A stretch of 64,000 nucleotides of DNA from Paenibacillus silviterrae. GTDB lineage: Bacteria > Bacillota > Bacilli > Paenibacillales > NBRC-103111. Of the stretch, positions 34,843 to 42,604 are shown one piece after another. The notes below the pieces were generated by a model. The model was not told where the DNA came from, searched no databases, and worked only from the letters and a program-made list of their open reading frames with translations. The stretch lies in NCBI RefSeq assembly GCF_030167925.1, contig NZ_JASKUT010000001.1:2232001-2296000 (forward strand), read 5' to 3'. Made by a program: the position numbers and the translations under genes. Each line of letters starts with the position of its first letter. Position 1 is the stretch's first letter.

Positions 34843-35320
34843 AATCCTTAAGACTCATACCCAAATTAATCATCCGAATAAAATAATCAGTTTTTCCGTC
34901 AGATTGCCTGTACTCCCCAACTTCAAATTCAATTAAATTAACTATACCCTTCAGTATTTCAGGGATTTCCTTTTCATCGCTTAGCCAAGCAATATCTTGG
35001 TTTGTGTAAGGGAATGAACTATGTGGGTTAGATGTATGTAAGTACAATGCATCACATGTAGGATACTCAGAATCTAAAAATATCCAGACTTGAAATGGTT
35101 TTGAGTTCGATAAATCTGAAGTATTGATTTTCTGGAATAACTCAATGTAATGTTTGATGTGGCTTCTTCTGTCCTTGGCCTTCTCACTTATTCCTTTCCC
35201 ATCAAAGTGCATATGCCACATACTATACCAACTGGTTTCTTCAGATAAGTGGTGGTTAAAATTTTGAATCCGATTTTTTATTTTCCGATAATACCGTCTT
35301 TTGCCACGAACTTTCACCAT
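34832..35320 (-). CDS. Hypothetical cassette protein
   Basis: A 162-residue soluble protein with a basic N-terminus (MVKVRGKRRYYRKIKNRIQN) and a mixed-fold remainder (FQVWIFLDSEYPTCDALYLH). The stop codon lies within repeat F. No family assigned. Confidence 0.6.
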   Translation of the reverse strand: MVKVRGKRRYYRKIKNRIQNFNHHLSEETSWYSMWHMHFDGKGISEKAKDRRSHIKHYIELFQKINTSDLSNSKPFQVWIFLDSEYPTCDALYLHTSNPHSSFPYTNQDIAWLSDEKEIPEILKGIVNLIEFEVGEYRQSDGKTDYFIRMINLGMSLKDSLS

Positions 35321-35371
35321 TCAGATTACCTACTTTTAGATAATATTTATGTGAGATATTCACCATTTAAC

Positions 35372-35458
35372 AAAGTTATCCTCCCTTTAGTTTAACGTGG
35401 CTACCGAATAAATGCTTGCAGCCGCGTCTTGATTGAGCTATCACCTTCCGTTTAAAGG
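35372..35458 (-). repeat. Cassette repeat copy G (diverged)
   Basis: CTCCCTTTAGTTTAACGTGG and a right-arm ATCACCTTCCGTTTAAAG; the - strand contains GTTAAAC, which fits GTTRRRY. The central stem is weak. Confidence 0.55.
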
Positions 35459-35493
35459 TTGTTTTGCCATTTGTAGTAAATTTTAAATTATGC

Positions 35494-35976
35494 TCATTTT
35501 GTTCGCTCTACAGAATACAGAAAAAATTCCATATCTATATTCCTAAAATTCTTAGTATCTTTATCAATAATATTCATACCGTTTCGAACAGCAACTTTTT
35601 GAGCGGCTATATTTGTGTCCCTAATAATAGAACAAACCCTATTTGCATTAAGAACTGAGAAAGCGTATTCCTTGCAAGCAATTGCCGCTTCTGTTGCGTA
35701 ACCTTTGTGCCAATACGCTTTTTGAAACAAAAATCCTATTTCCAAAATTTCTTTTTCTCTCCAGCCTTGCATTGTCAAGCCACATTGACCAATCATTTCG
35801 TTTGTTTCTTTTAATACAACAGCCCAAAGTCCAAAACCATACTCTTCATATCTTTTAAGATGTCTGTTAAGCCAACTTTGTGCTTGTTCTAAGTTGAATG
35901 CACTTTCATAAGCAGCACGCATTACTTCCTCATCACATAATATTCCGCACAATGCATCATAATCGGACTGCATCAT
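35494..35976 (-). CDS. GNAT acetyltransferase, RimJ/RimL type
   Basis: A 160-residue acetyltransferase: EIGFLFQKAYWHKGYATEAA carries the acetyl-CoA loop, and VAVRNGMNI the C-terminal motif. The family's usual start (ETKRLIIREM) is encoded just upstream (to about 36012), but no ATG, GTG or TTG precedes it after GGGGGATTTTTA; the normal initiator may have been lost, with translation from the inner ATG at 35976 or from a rare codon. Confidence 0.75.
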   Translation of the reverse strand: MMQSDYDALCGILCDEEVMRAAYESAFNLEQAQSWLNRHLKRYEEYGFGLWAVVLKETNEMIGQCGLTMQGWREKEILEIGFLFQKAYWHKGYATEAAIACKEYAFSVLNANRVCSIIRDTNIAAQKVAVRNGMNIIDKDTKNFRNIDMEFFLYSVERTK

Positions 35977-36060
35977 TTCTCTAATTATAAGACGTTTTGT
36001 TTCTATTAAAAATCCCCCACCTTTCTATTATATCAATAACCTTTCAAAAATTTCTTTCTT

Positions 36061-36136
36061 CTCGTTGTTCAGGGAGCAGTTGCCGCGGTGGTCTGCCCCC
36101 TGGTTATTCCAGTAACGTTCCCAGATAGTTCAGTAA
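36061..36136 (-). repeat. Cassette repeat copy H
   Basis: CAGGGAGCAGTTGCCGCGGT and TCTGCCCCCTGG form the stem; CCAGTAACGTTCCCAG is the right arm. The left outer arm is shortened. Confidence 0.75.
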
Positions 36137-36137
36137 C

Positions 36138-36587
36138 TCAAAACGAACTATTTCCGCATGCCAATGAGTTCCATGCCGCAAGTTGGGGAATGGATCCACC
36201 CTGAATCCCGGAGGGTGTAATCGCACATATTTGTTTCGGCTTTGCACCTACTCCAAACGCAATCACAGCACTAACCTGCATAGGTTTTTCATTCACCTGG
36301 AAGGTCAGCTCTGCATGACCCGTGCAATAGCAACCATCGTCGTATTCAGCTCGAACGTTGCTGAACGATAGTAGCCGAACCCCTTCTACTTCAGCCAGTC
36401 GCTCCCAAGAGGTTGCCTTACTACCCTCGGTTTTTCGCCCTTCCCAGCCAAACAGTTCCGCTGCTCTCTCGTAATTTTGCTCCTGAACTGCTCTGAGGAA
36501 TGAAACGGTTTGTTTTTGCATGCCTAGTTGATTCCAAAACAAGGTCGATTTGTACACCAAATACATTACACACAATAATAATCCCAC
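36138..36587 (-). CDS. Membrane-anchored hypothetical cassette protein
   Basis: A 149-residue protein with an N-terminal membrane helix (GLLLCVMYLVYKSTLFW) and an outer domain beginning VSFLRAVQEQNYERAAELFG, reminiscent of lumazine-binding-like or NTF2-type secreted domains. The start is uncertain: GTG at 36587 has only a weak ribosome site, and the frame stays open upstream. Confidence 0.5.
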   Translation of the reverse strand: MGLLLCVMYLVYKSTLFWNQLGMQKQTVSFLRAVQEQNYERAAELFGWEGRKTEGSKATSWERLAEVEGVRLLSFSNVRAEYDDGCYCTGHAELTFQVNEKPMQVSAVIAFGVGAKPKQICAITPSGIQGGSIPQLAAWNSLACGNSSF

Positions 36588-36672
36588 ATAACCTACTGAT
36601 CTTACCAGTGTTTGATTTATCTCCGATCCCTCCGTTCCATACAGAAGACGAAGTCAATAAGGCAAGTGTTGC

Positions 36673-36768
36673 GTTAAACTGCCATTTAGCTTAACGCGAA
36701 CCAGGGAGCAGCTGCCGCGCGGCGATCCGTTCCCTCGTTATTGCGCTATCGTTTCCCGTTAACTCAAT
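36673..36768 (-). repeat. Cassette repeat copy I
   Basis: AAACTGCCATTTAGCTTAAC, stem CCAGGGAGCAG with a changed partner arm, and CGTTTCCCGTTAACTCAA. The - strand GTTAAGC fits GTTRRRY. Confidence 0.75.
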
Positions 36769-36776
36769 CTTTATCT

Positions 36777-37487
36777 TTATAAGACAAACAATTTGCCATC
36801 GCGGAAATAATAAATATCCTCTCTCTTAAATCCGTATTCTCCGTTCTTGTGCTTAATATGTGGTTCAAATGTAAAGAGAGTTAGATCACTAAGCTTAGTC
36901 TTATTTCCCGACTCAAAATATCTCCTGTTATCCTTATTAAACTCAATTGTATGTCCCACATTTCTAGCAAAATCAAGGTTTGTATAATCGAATTGGTTTA
37001 TTACATCATTCATATGCAGGTAAACATCTTCAAAAGTCATGTCTGGTTTGATATAATTCATAAACATTTTATGAAGTTTCTCTTCAACTTTTACTCCATC
37101 CAAAAGCTGGAAATCATTATTACTCCATTCTAATGCGTCTACACCGTCAGCCTTTCCATCAATGATTATAAACGTTCGGGCATAATCACCCCAATAGGTG
37201 TTAAACTCCGGGCTAAGGTCTACAGTTACAATATCATTCTTGCTAACTAATGTTTCCGAAGGCTTATAACCCTTGCCTGATTCGGAAATGGTTGTTCTCT
37301 TTCCAACGTGAACAAATGCCCCTACGCCATGATACCAAAAACTATTTACGCCTTTTGCTCTCATAATGTCTTCGGCTTTACAAGCGATTTCGCGTTCTGA
37401 AATGCCTTCTTTAATTACATTCGTTAACTCACTTATTGTAGATTTAGCGATAGATTGAACATGTAGATACTTAGACAAATGCTCCAC
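36777..37487 (-). CDS. M24-family metallopeptidase
   Basis: A 236-residue pita-bread-fold hydrolase similar to methionine or Xaa-Pro aminopeptidases. Metal ligands are visible in IVTVDLSPEFNTYWGDYART (two Asp), GHTIE (His), LFTFEPHI (Glu) and the closing REDIYYF (Glu). The length fits a single catalytic domain. Its cellular substrate is unknown; as a cassette gene it is not linked to neighbours. Confidence 0.8.
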   Translation of the reverse strand: MEHLSKYLHVQSIAKSTISELTNVIKEGISEREIACKAEDIMRAKGVNSFWYHGVGAFVHVGKRTTISESGKGYKPSETLVSKNDIVTVDLSPEFNTYWGDYARTFIIIDGKADGVDALEWSNNDFQLLDGVKVEEKLHKMFMNYIKPDMTFEDVYLHMNDVINQFDYTNLDFARNVGHTIEFNKDNRRYFESGNKTKLSDLTLFTFEPHIKHKNGEYGFKREDIYYFRDGKLFVL

Positions 37488-37546
37488 AAATAACCCACCT
37501 TTAACGTAAAGAGTCGTTATTAATTTCTTCCTTTTGTTTTAAGTAT

Positions 37547-37627
37547 CTGCCCGTTACTGCAACGACACCAGGGAGCAGCTGCCCGTCGGTCTGCTCCCTG
37601 GTTATTCCGCTAACGTTACCCGTCGCT
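37547..37627 (-). repeat. Cassette repeat copy J
   Basis: Near-consensus: CTGCCCGTTACTGCAACG, CCAGGGAGCAG/CTGCTCCCTGG, CCGCTAACGTTACCC. The GNAT stop codon lies within the right arm. Confidence 0.8.
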
Positions 37628-38095
37628 TAGTAAACACCACTTATAGATACATTTTTGTCTTTCTCCTTCAAGATACATGTCATTATAAGGAGGAAGGTCT
37701 ACAATATCATTCAATTTAGCACCAATGTACTCACATGTTTTTCTCGAAGGAATATTATCTGGATTACATGTAATTATTAGATTTTCCATACCATGTACCA
37801 AAGCTACTTGTTTAATTAACAGACAAGCCTTTGCAGCGTAATGATTACCTCGAAATTTTTCGATTATCGAATAACCTATATGTCCACCGTAGTAAAGATT
37901 TTCATTGTTTCCAATCCGCACATCAATTTTACCCATTATCTCATTAGACTCAATAAGGACGATGTTGTATTTATAGGCAGGGACAAATCCCTTTCCTTCA
38001 TCTCCTGGAACTTTTTCATGGATGCATAAACTTATTTCCCTACCTTTAATGAAGTCAAAATCTAAAAACTGAAAAACCACGTTCATTACCCCCAA
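37616..38095 (-). CDS. GNAT acetyltransferase
   Basis: A 159-residue acetyltransferase; HIGYSIIEKFRGNHYAAKAC is the acetyl-CoA loop and CEYIGAKL the C-terminal motif. The start could be the TTG at 38095 or the ATG at 38086. Substrate unknown. Its stop is inside repeat J. Confidence 0.8.
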   Translation of the reverse strand: MGVMNVVFQFLDFDFIKGREISLCIHEKVPGDEGKGFVPAYKYNIVLIESNEIMGKIDVRIGNNENLYYGGHIGYSIIEKFRGNHYAAKACLLIKQVALVHGMENLIITCNPDNIPSRKTCEYIGAKLNDIVDLPPYNDMYLEGERQKCIYKWCLLSDG

Positions 38096-38138
38096 TAAAA
38101 GAAATACTTATTTACATATTTTATGAGATTCATGATAA

Positions 38139-38226
38139 CAGCCCGTTAGTTGTAATAAGGCTGCCAATATCTCGCGTTAGCTTTTTAATGTGTTTGAATT
38201 AAAATATCGTTCCCAGTTAACGTAAT
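38139..38226 (-). repeat. Cassette repeat copy K (diverged)
   Basis: AGCCCGTTAGTTGTAATAAG and ATCGTTCCCAGTTAACG are kept at the ends; the centre is replaced by GCGTTAGC and AT-rich DNA. The NUDIX stop is inside it. Confidence 0.6.
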
Positions 38227-38675
38227 GAATTACACCATTCAAGAACTGCCTTATCAACATCATCAATATAACCAACCTCTTCAGTTAAATTCCAAAGTAA
38301 AATTTTATCTGTTTCGTGATTTACTTTAAACGGGGCTATGGAATCCAGTTCAGCAAAGAAAATTGGATTATATTTTATTGCTCCGTCTGGTTTCCTAACC
38401 TTCAGTAGACCCTTATAATCCATATCTTGAACAACCTGCGCTGTTTCCTCATATAGCTCTCGTATAGCGCATTCTTTGGCTGTTTCATTGTCATCTCTTC
38501 CTCCGGCAGGTACTTCCCACTGTTTTCTCCATGTATTAAAACAAATAAGATATTTACCGTCGAATCTCACCACCGCGTATGAACCTGCCAACGGTTCATA
38601 ATTTGTTAGTTCAAGTTCATTCAATGTAATGCACTCTATAAACTCGTAGCCATTTTTATTAATAATACCTGTCAT
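38217..38675 (-). CDS. NUDIX hydrolase
   Basis: A 152-residue nucleotide-diphosphate hydrolase. The Nudix box GGRDDNETAKECAIRELYE is present with its catalytic Glu residues. Start at 38675 behind GGCGGGAC; an upstream in-frame start would add 19 residues without a ribosome site. The substrate (damaged nucleotide, sugar nucleotide or other) is not known. It is the first clear cassette at the proximal end of the array. Confidence 0.85.
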   Translation of the reverse strand: MTGIINKNGYEFIECITLNELELTNYEPLAGSYAVVRFDGKYLICFNTWRKQWEVPAGGRDDNETAKECAIRELYEETAQVVQDMDYKGLLKVRKPDGAIKYNPIFFAELDSIAPFKVNHETDKILLWNLTEEVGYIDDVDKAVLEWCNSLR

Positions 38676-38734
38676 TTTAAGTCCCGCCTTACCCAAATTG
38701 TACCATAGGCATAGGCAGCAATTATTGAGCAAAA

Positions 38735-38790
38735 CTGCCCTTTCGTATTATGGGATCAGCCAGTTATTACTGGTTGATCCTTTTTATTTT
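38735..38790 (-). repeat. Cassette repeat copy L, truncated
   Basis: AAACTGCCCTTTCGTATTAT then an unrelated hairpin GGATCAGCCAGT/ACTGGTTGATCC with TTTTTATTTTA. The array stops here at the IS110-type element. Confidence 0.55.
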
Positions 38791-38985
38791 AGGGTCGACG
38801 ATTATACGTAGCCGGGTCGAACGTACCTGCCCGTGGGACTTGATCCCGTCAGCTATAATGTTCACCCCTACTTGTTACTACCATGTTTGAGGCTGGTTGG
38901 GACGTAGATCCCGTATAACAAGCGATGCTATGGAATACAAGAAGGTCTAGGGGCTACCGGAAAATTTATTTATGGGAGAGATCAA
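38791..38985 (+). ncRNA. IS110-family noncoding end, possible bridge RNA region
   Basis: About 195 bases without a gene, upstream of the decayed IS110-type transposase. In IS110 elements this left end encodes the bridge RNA that guides recombination. Repeated GATCCCGT (near 38840 and 38900) and internal complementarity are visible, but I cannot fold it reliably. A GGGAGAG ribosome site precedes the ATG at 38986. Confidence 0.35.
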
Positions 38986-39611
38986 ATGAATCCAGTTATC
39001 GGTCTAGATATTTAAAAAGCTGAGAGTCATGGTCAGGCTTTTTTAGATCGTGGTAAGCCTCAAGGAGGAGTCTTTAAATTTGAACATACACAGGAAGGAT
39101 TGTCGCTCCTTCTTCGAATGATCCAGGATCTTCAAGAGAAGACCGCGGCACAACCTATCGTTATTTTAGAAGCAACCGGTCACTATCAAAGCCCTGTTGT
39201 TCAATATTTAGAGGAGCATCATTGCCAGTATATCGTCATTAATCCGCTCATTTCCAACAGATTAAGGAAATCTAATCTTCGTAGAGTGAAGACGGATGCC
39301 GCAGATGCCTACCTACTAGGGGAATTGTATTACAAAGAAGAGTTTCAGGACTTTAGAAAAAGAGGCGTTCAACTGCTCAATTTACGCTCTCTAACACGTC
39401 AACACGAAGCCCTGTCTAACATGTGTGTACAAACGAAGTTGCAGTTTCATGCAGTCTTGGATCAAGTGTTTCCAGAGTACAAAGGTGTGTTTGGAGCCCT
39501 TTATTCTAAGGTTTCACTCAAGTTTTTAAGCCAGTATCCCACTTCACAATCGGTCCTACAAACCGACGTGAGCCAGCTTAAATCCAGTATTGCATCCCTG
39601 CTCACTTCAAG
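38986..39611 (+). pseudogene. IS110-family transposase, broken
   Basis: Starts MNPVIGLDI and is followed at codon 10 by TAA, then continues in frame as KAESHGQAFLDRGKPQGG and QPIVILEATGHYQSPVV, and VKTDAADAYLLGELYY (the DEDD-fold signatures). About 200 codons are present; the serine-containing C-terminal domain is missing because the sequence changes to Tn554-type DNA near 39605. Nonfunctional. Confidence 0.85.
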
Positions 39612-39964
39612 GAGAGGACGTTCTGAATGCGATGGATAACCCTTACGGAACATGTCACGCTCGCTTGAAAGGAGACTGTCCTCACATGGAAGCACCACCT
39701 TGCTTGACGTGCAACGGAGGAAGCCCATGTAAGGATTTAGCCATTGGCTTCTCTGAATTGGATGTACAGAAATATGAATTGCATATTAAAACCACATCGA
39801 GAGCGATTGAGGCAGCAAAACAACATGGTCGTGAGGATATGGCTGAAAAACATGAGAAAAACTTACTTCGATACCAAGGCATTTTAAATAACCTTCAAGA
39901 AGGCAATATCATTTTCGGTAGGCAAGACCGTATAAAAAGAAAGGTGGGTGCTGGAAATGGCTAA
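39608..39964 (+). pseudogene. C-terminal remnant of a Tn554-like TnpB recombinase
   Basis: AMDNPYGTCHARLKGDCPHM and CLTCNGGSPCKDL form the Cys-rich C-terminal region of TnpB-type tyrosine recombinases of Tn554 elements. The catalytic domain is missing upstream. It overlaps the following TnpC-like frame, as in Tn554. Confidence 0.65.
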
Positions 39965-40140
39965 TTACGACCGTACAGCCCATCTGAAGAGCATTCATGA
40001 AAAGCGGAAGGCGAATACCTTGGAAAAGGTAGACCAAGCGATTAAACGCCTTATACGAGCCAACAAGGGCATCAATTTTAATAGCGTGTCAGAAGAGTCG
40101 GGCGTCTCAAAGGCAAGTTTATATAACCATATAGATATAA
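39957..40140 (+). pseudogene. TnpC-like (Tn554-type) accessory gene, truncated
   Basis: MANYDRTAHLKSIHEKRKAN begins the TnpC/DUF6262-type protein; the helix-turn-helix VSEESGVSKASLYNH is present and then the sequence breaks off. It starts inside the TnpB remnant and has a GGTGGGTG ribosome site. Confidence 0.65.
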
Positions 40141-40149
40141 TTCTTATTT

Positions 40150-41004
40150 CTAAACATCCAATGCCTTGAGTTCTAATCTTACAGGAAAGGTATACCCCAT
40201 TGACTCTAACAACTTCATAGCTTCCTCATCTTGTTCATTAACCAGCGAATAAACTTCGTTTCGACCATTCTTAATGTGATACTCAAAACCCTTCGTTATG
40301 AGAAACTCACCCAACCCTTTATTACGCCAACGAGGAATTACGAATAATCTTTCAACTGCACCAGTTTGCCAACACATAACGCTGCCAACAAGTTCATCGT
40401 CTTCAAATGCAGAAATTGTATGTAATTCTGGCCCACCCATCATCCATTCCAACATATTTACACTTCTGTATACAACACCTTGATAAAATTGATTTTCTAG
40501 TTCTGTATATTTGATTCTTTCCTCTTTGGATTCCATCGGGTGAAATTTAACTTCAACTCCAACAGGCGTTCTGACTTCAGGCATCGGTTTTTCAAGTGAA
40601 CTCTTTGCTAAATAATATGTTTGATAAGGGATAAAACCCTTCTCTTCGTAAAATTCTCTGTCACCATAAAAGTCTTTCCACGCAACCAGTTTTGTTTTCT
40701 TGTTTGGATTACGGAGCTTATGACACATATTTAAGAATATAGGGTAAAGAGCCATTCTCACTTCATTTAAACGATTTAAAGCTAATTCATTAGTGGGCAT
40801 TTCGATTTCGAATACATCATGATCATCCGCTATTCCATGCCGTAGGTATCCCACACTAATTAAATTACCGTCCTCATTAAAAACACAACTCATCCTCTGA
40901 TGATCGTAATCTTTATTGTACTTAAAAAGTATCCATGCTTTGTGACTTAAATTTTTAACTGTATCCTCTAATTCGGTGCAATATGGACGAACTTGTAATG
41001 ACAT
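40150..41004 (-). CDS. GNAT acetyltransferase
   Basis: A 284-residue protein with an N-terminal GNAT-like half and a C-terminal GNAT domain: VERLFVIPRWRNKGLGEFLI is the acetyl-CoA loop, followed by LLESMGYTFPV. It lies between the Tn554-type remnant and the CD3324 pseudogene and has no cassette repeat at its end. The substrate is unknown. Confidence 0.8.
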   Translation of the reverse strand: MSLQVRPYCTELEDTVKNLSHKAWILFKYNKDYDHQRMSCVFNEDGNLISVGYLRHGIADDHDVFEIEMPTNELALNRLNEVRMALYPIFLNMCHKLRNPNKKTKLVAWKDFYGDREFYEEKGFIPYQTYYLAKSSLEKPMPEVRTPVGVEVKFHPMESKEERIKYTELENQFYQGVVYRSVNMLEWMMGGPELHTISAFEDDELVGSVMCWQTGAVERLFVIPRWRNKGLGEFLITKGFEYHIKNGRNEVYSLVNEQDEEAMKLLESMGYTFPVRLELKALDV

Positions 41005-41096
41005 CCTAATGTCCTCCCTGAAAGGTGTTTTTTCAATCGTAGCAAAGGAAACAGTTTAAAAATATAGAAAAGATAGTTCAGAATCATTTATTACAC

Positions 41097-41129
41097 AAAA
41101 AATCACATCATATGATCTGATGTGATTTC
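41097..41129 (-). terminator. Terminator of the CD3324-type gene
   Basis: AAATCACATCA pairs with TGATGTGATTT; on the - strand TTTTTTGTG follows. Confidence 0.8.
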
Positions 41130-41135
41130 TATGAC

Positions 41136-41401
41136 CTATATTTTTGAATAAATGATCTTTTTAATACTATCGTTGGAAAGACAGAATTGATCAGAGAGTT
41201 CATCTATTGTTGAACCATCGATATATTGTTGACGTATTTTCTCGTTTCTGTGGCTCAAATGTTTTCGACTCCCTGAATTTTCGCCCACTTCTTCCGTTGT
41301 CCTTCAGGAGTTGGAACGTAAACCATGCTACCATGGATATATTTCTGTATTTCCTTTAATAGTTCTTCTGGAAAAATGATATCGGCGTTTACATACTTCA
41401 T
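41136..41401 (-). pseudogene. CD3324-family gene with a frameshift
   Basis: MKYVNADIIFPEELLKEIQK and YVPTPEGQRKKW read in one frame; the family's continuation (GENSGSRKHLSHRNEKIRQQ, then LSDQFCLSNDSIKKIIYS) is in the next frame. One G appears lost in the run after the KKW codons. Full length would be about 88 residues. Confidence 0.75.
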
Positions 41402-41820
41402 GATAGCTCTGCTCCTTAAAATTAATTAAAATTTAAGGTTGCAAAGCCTATCCTATAAACAACTATCGCAAAACGCTGATATTAAGGCGGTAAAATAAAT
41501 CCTGGCTCCATACAAACAACCGCCGTTGTTTATAGATCAAGACTTTGCATGGAGCAGATCGTAGATTTACCCATAATCTGAGACCTCTCTTTCAAAAATT
41601 ATCAGTGTCTATTCTCTATATTACATTCGATAATATTTGATTGTTTCCTGCAACTAATGTAAATGTTTGGAACTAAGCCGCTCGTTAGTGTAGCGATCGA
41701 TCCTCGATTAATACCATTTTCCTCAGTCCGGAAAATAATAGGTTCTACATATTAGTTATGAGTAATATGTAAACCCCTTTATTTTAATAAATATTTCTCC
41801 CCAAGGTCTTGATAATTTCC
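41402..41820. other. Noncoding stretch upstream of the CD3324-type gene
   Basis: No gene seen. Short interrupted repeats around CCTGGCTCCATACAAACAAC and TTTGCATGGAGCAG suggest an old insertion-sequence scar, but I cannot name it. Confidence 0.3.
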
Positions 41821-41841
41821 CAGTCTAGGACTTTATTTTCT
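41821..41841 (-). repeat. Exact inverted copy of the 29472 repeat
   Basis: CAGTCTAGGACTTTATTTTC and one more base; an exact 21-bp inverted match to 29472-29492, enclosing 12.3 kb that includes the cassette array. Confidence 0.75.
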
Positions 41842-41963
41842 TTGGACATTTGCCTTGGATAAATATTACAGCATTACTCCGAATGGACAGTATAATTTCT
41901 TGCTTGATTATATGCAAGCTCCACTTGATCTCCCAATCCGTATGGCACAACAAGAGGCTTTTA

Positions 41964-42353
41964 TTATTTTTGTTTATCGCTGGAAGCATTGATTGCAGCA
42001 AGATGATGAGCAGCGCTCTTTTGCTCCAATTGCCAATAATCGACCTTGAACAGATTACCGGTCGTTGCTCCCCAGTATACCATAAACAGGTCATGAACAC
42101 CCGGGGCGTCGGAAATACTGGTAGTTTTTGTCTTCCAGCTATTTTCCCCATCTGTGTTGGAAATAGGAAGTATACCAATTAACGGGCCATCCGCACTATC
42201 GAGATGCAGCTCTATGTTTCCTCCGCCGGAACCGCTGGCAACATTGGCTGTAAATGTCCCGGCGCCTGTTGCGCCAAAATCAACTTTGGAGGCGGCTGTC
42301 CAATCCCCATCATTAATGCTGCTCAGCAGAATAGCATGGTAGTAGCAACTCAT
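41964..42353 (-). pseudogene. CBM6-type carbohydrate-binding fragment
   Basis: NDGDWTAASKVDFGATGAGT, IELHLDSADGPLIGILPIS and VHDLFMVYWGATTGNLFKVD are typical of a family 6 carbohydrate-binding module, normally part of a secreted glycoside hydrolase. No catalytic domain, signal peptide or linker is present, so this is a gene fragment trapped at the right end of the transposon. Confidence 0.7.
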
Positions 42354-42497
42354 AGGTTATTTAGATTTATAGTCCATTCAAGAATCTATATATTCCATTA
42401 CATCAAGTACATGTGTTTACAGAAAAACAAAACTAGGCCAGGGATTTGATTGATATCCCTGACCCAATTGTATAAATATACACTATATTGTATGAAA

Positions 42498-42603
42498 ATC
42501 AAATTCCAATGAATTATGGACCAAACCGTCTAACGAATTATGTTACAATTCCAATTAATTCTGGAATTTCACAAAAAATTCCAATTAATCCTGGAATATC
42601 ACA
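42498..42603 (-). repeat. Tn7-like right end with three TnsB-type sites
   Basis: On the - strand: TGTGATATTCCAGGATTAAT (from 42603), TGTGAAATTCCAGAATTAAT (from 42573, 30 bp further in) and TTTGGTCCATAATTCATTGG (from about 42525). Closely spaced sites in one orientation are expected for a Tn7-type right end. The outer edge is one base from the nrdJ stop codon. Confidence 0.8.
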
Positions 42604-42604
42604 T

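Larger units (their letters stand above)
6145..42603. mobile_element. Tn7-like transposon (about 36.5 kb) at the 3' end of nrdJ
   Basis: Both ends read TGTGATATTCCAG inward and continue with related TnsB-site-like repeats (left: 6145 and 6200; right: 42603, 42573 and about 42525). TnsA, TnsB, TnsC and two TniQ genes lie inside, with tnsA on the side of the right end, as in Tn7. The right end falls next to the nrdJ stop codon. The five bases outside the two ends differ (AAAAT versus TTTAG), so a clean target duplication is missing; the island may be stacked or rearranged. The interior is visibly AT-richer than the flanks and holds many small cargo genes and nested remnants. Confidence 0.8.

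Noticed and set aside
30061..38226. Cassette repeats as ordinary intrinsic terminators
   Set aside because: They are far more conserved than terminators, keep outer boxes beyond the stem, and lack a consistent T-run in the direction of the genes.
30061..38226. Cassette repeats as classical IntI attC sites
   Set aside because: Only three copies contain GTTRRRY and it is not at the expected outer edge, so I call them attC-like only.
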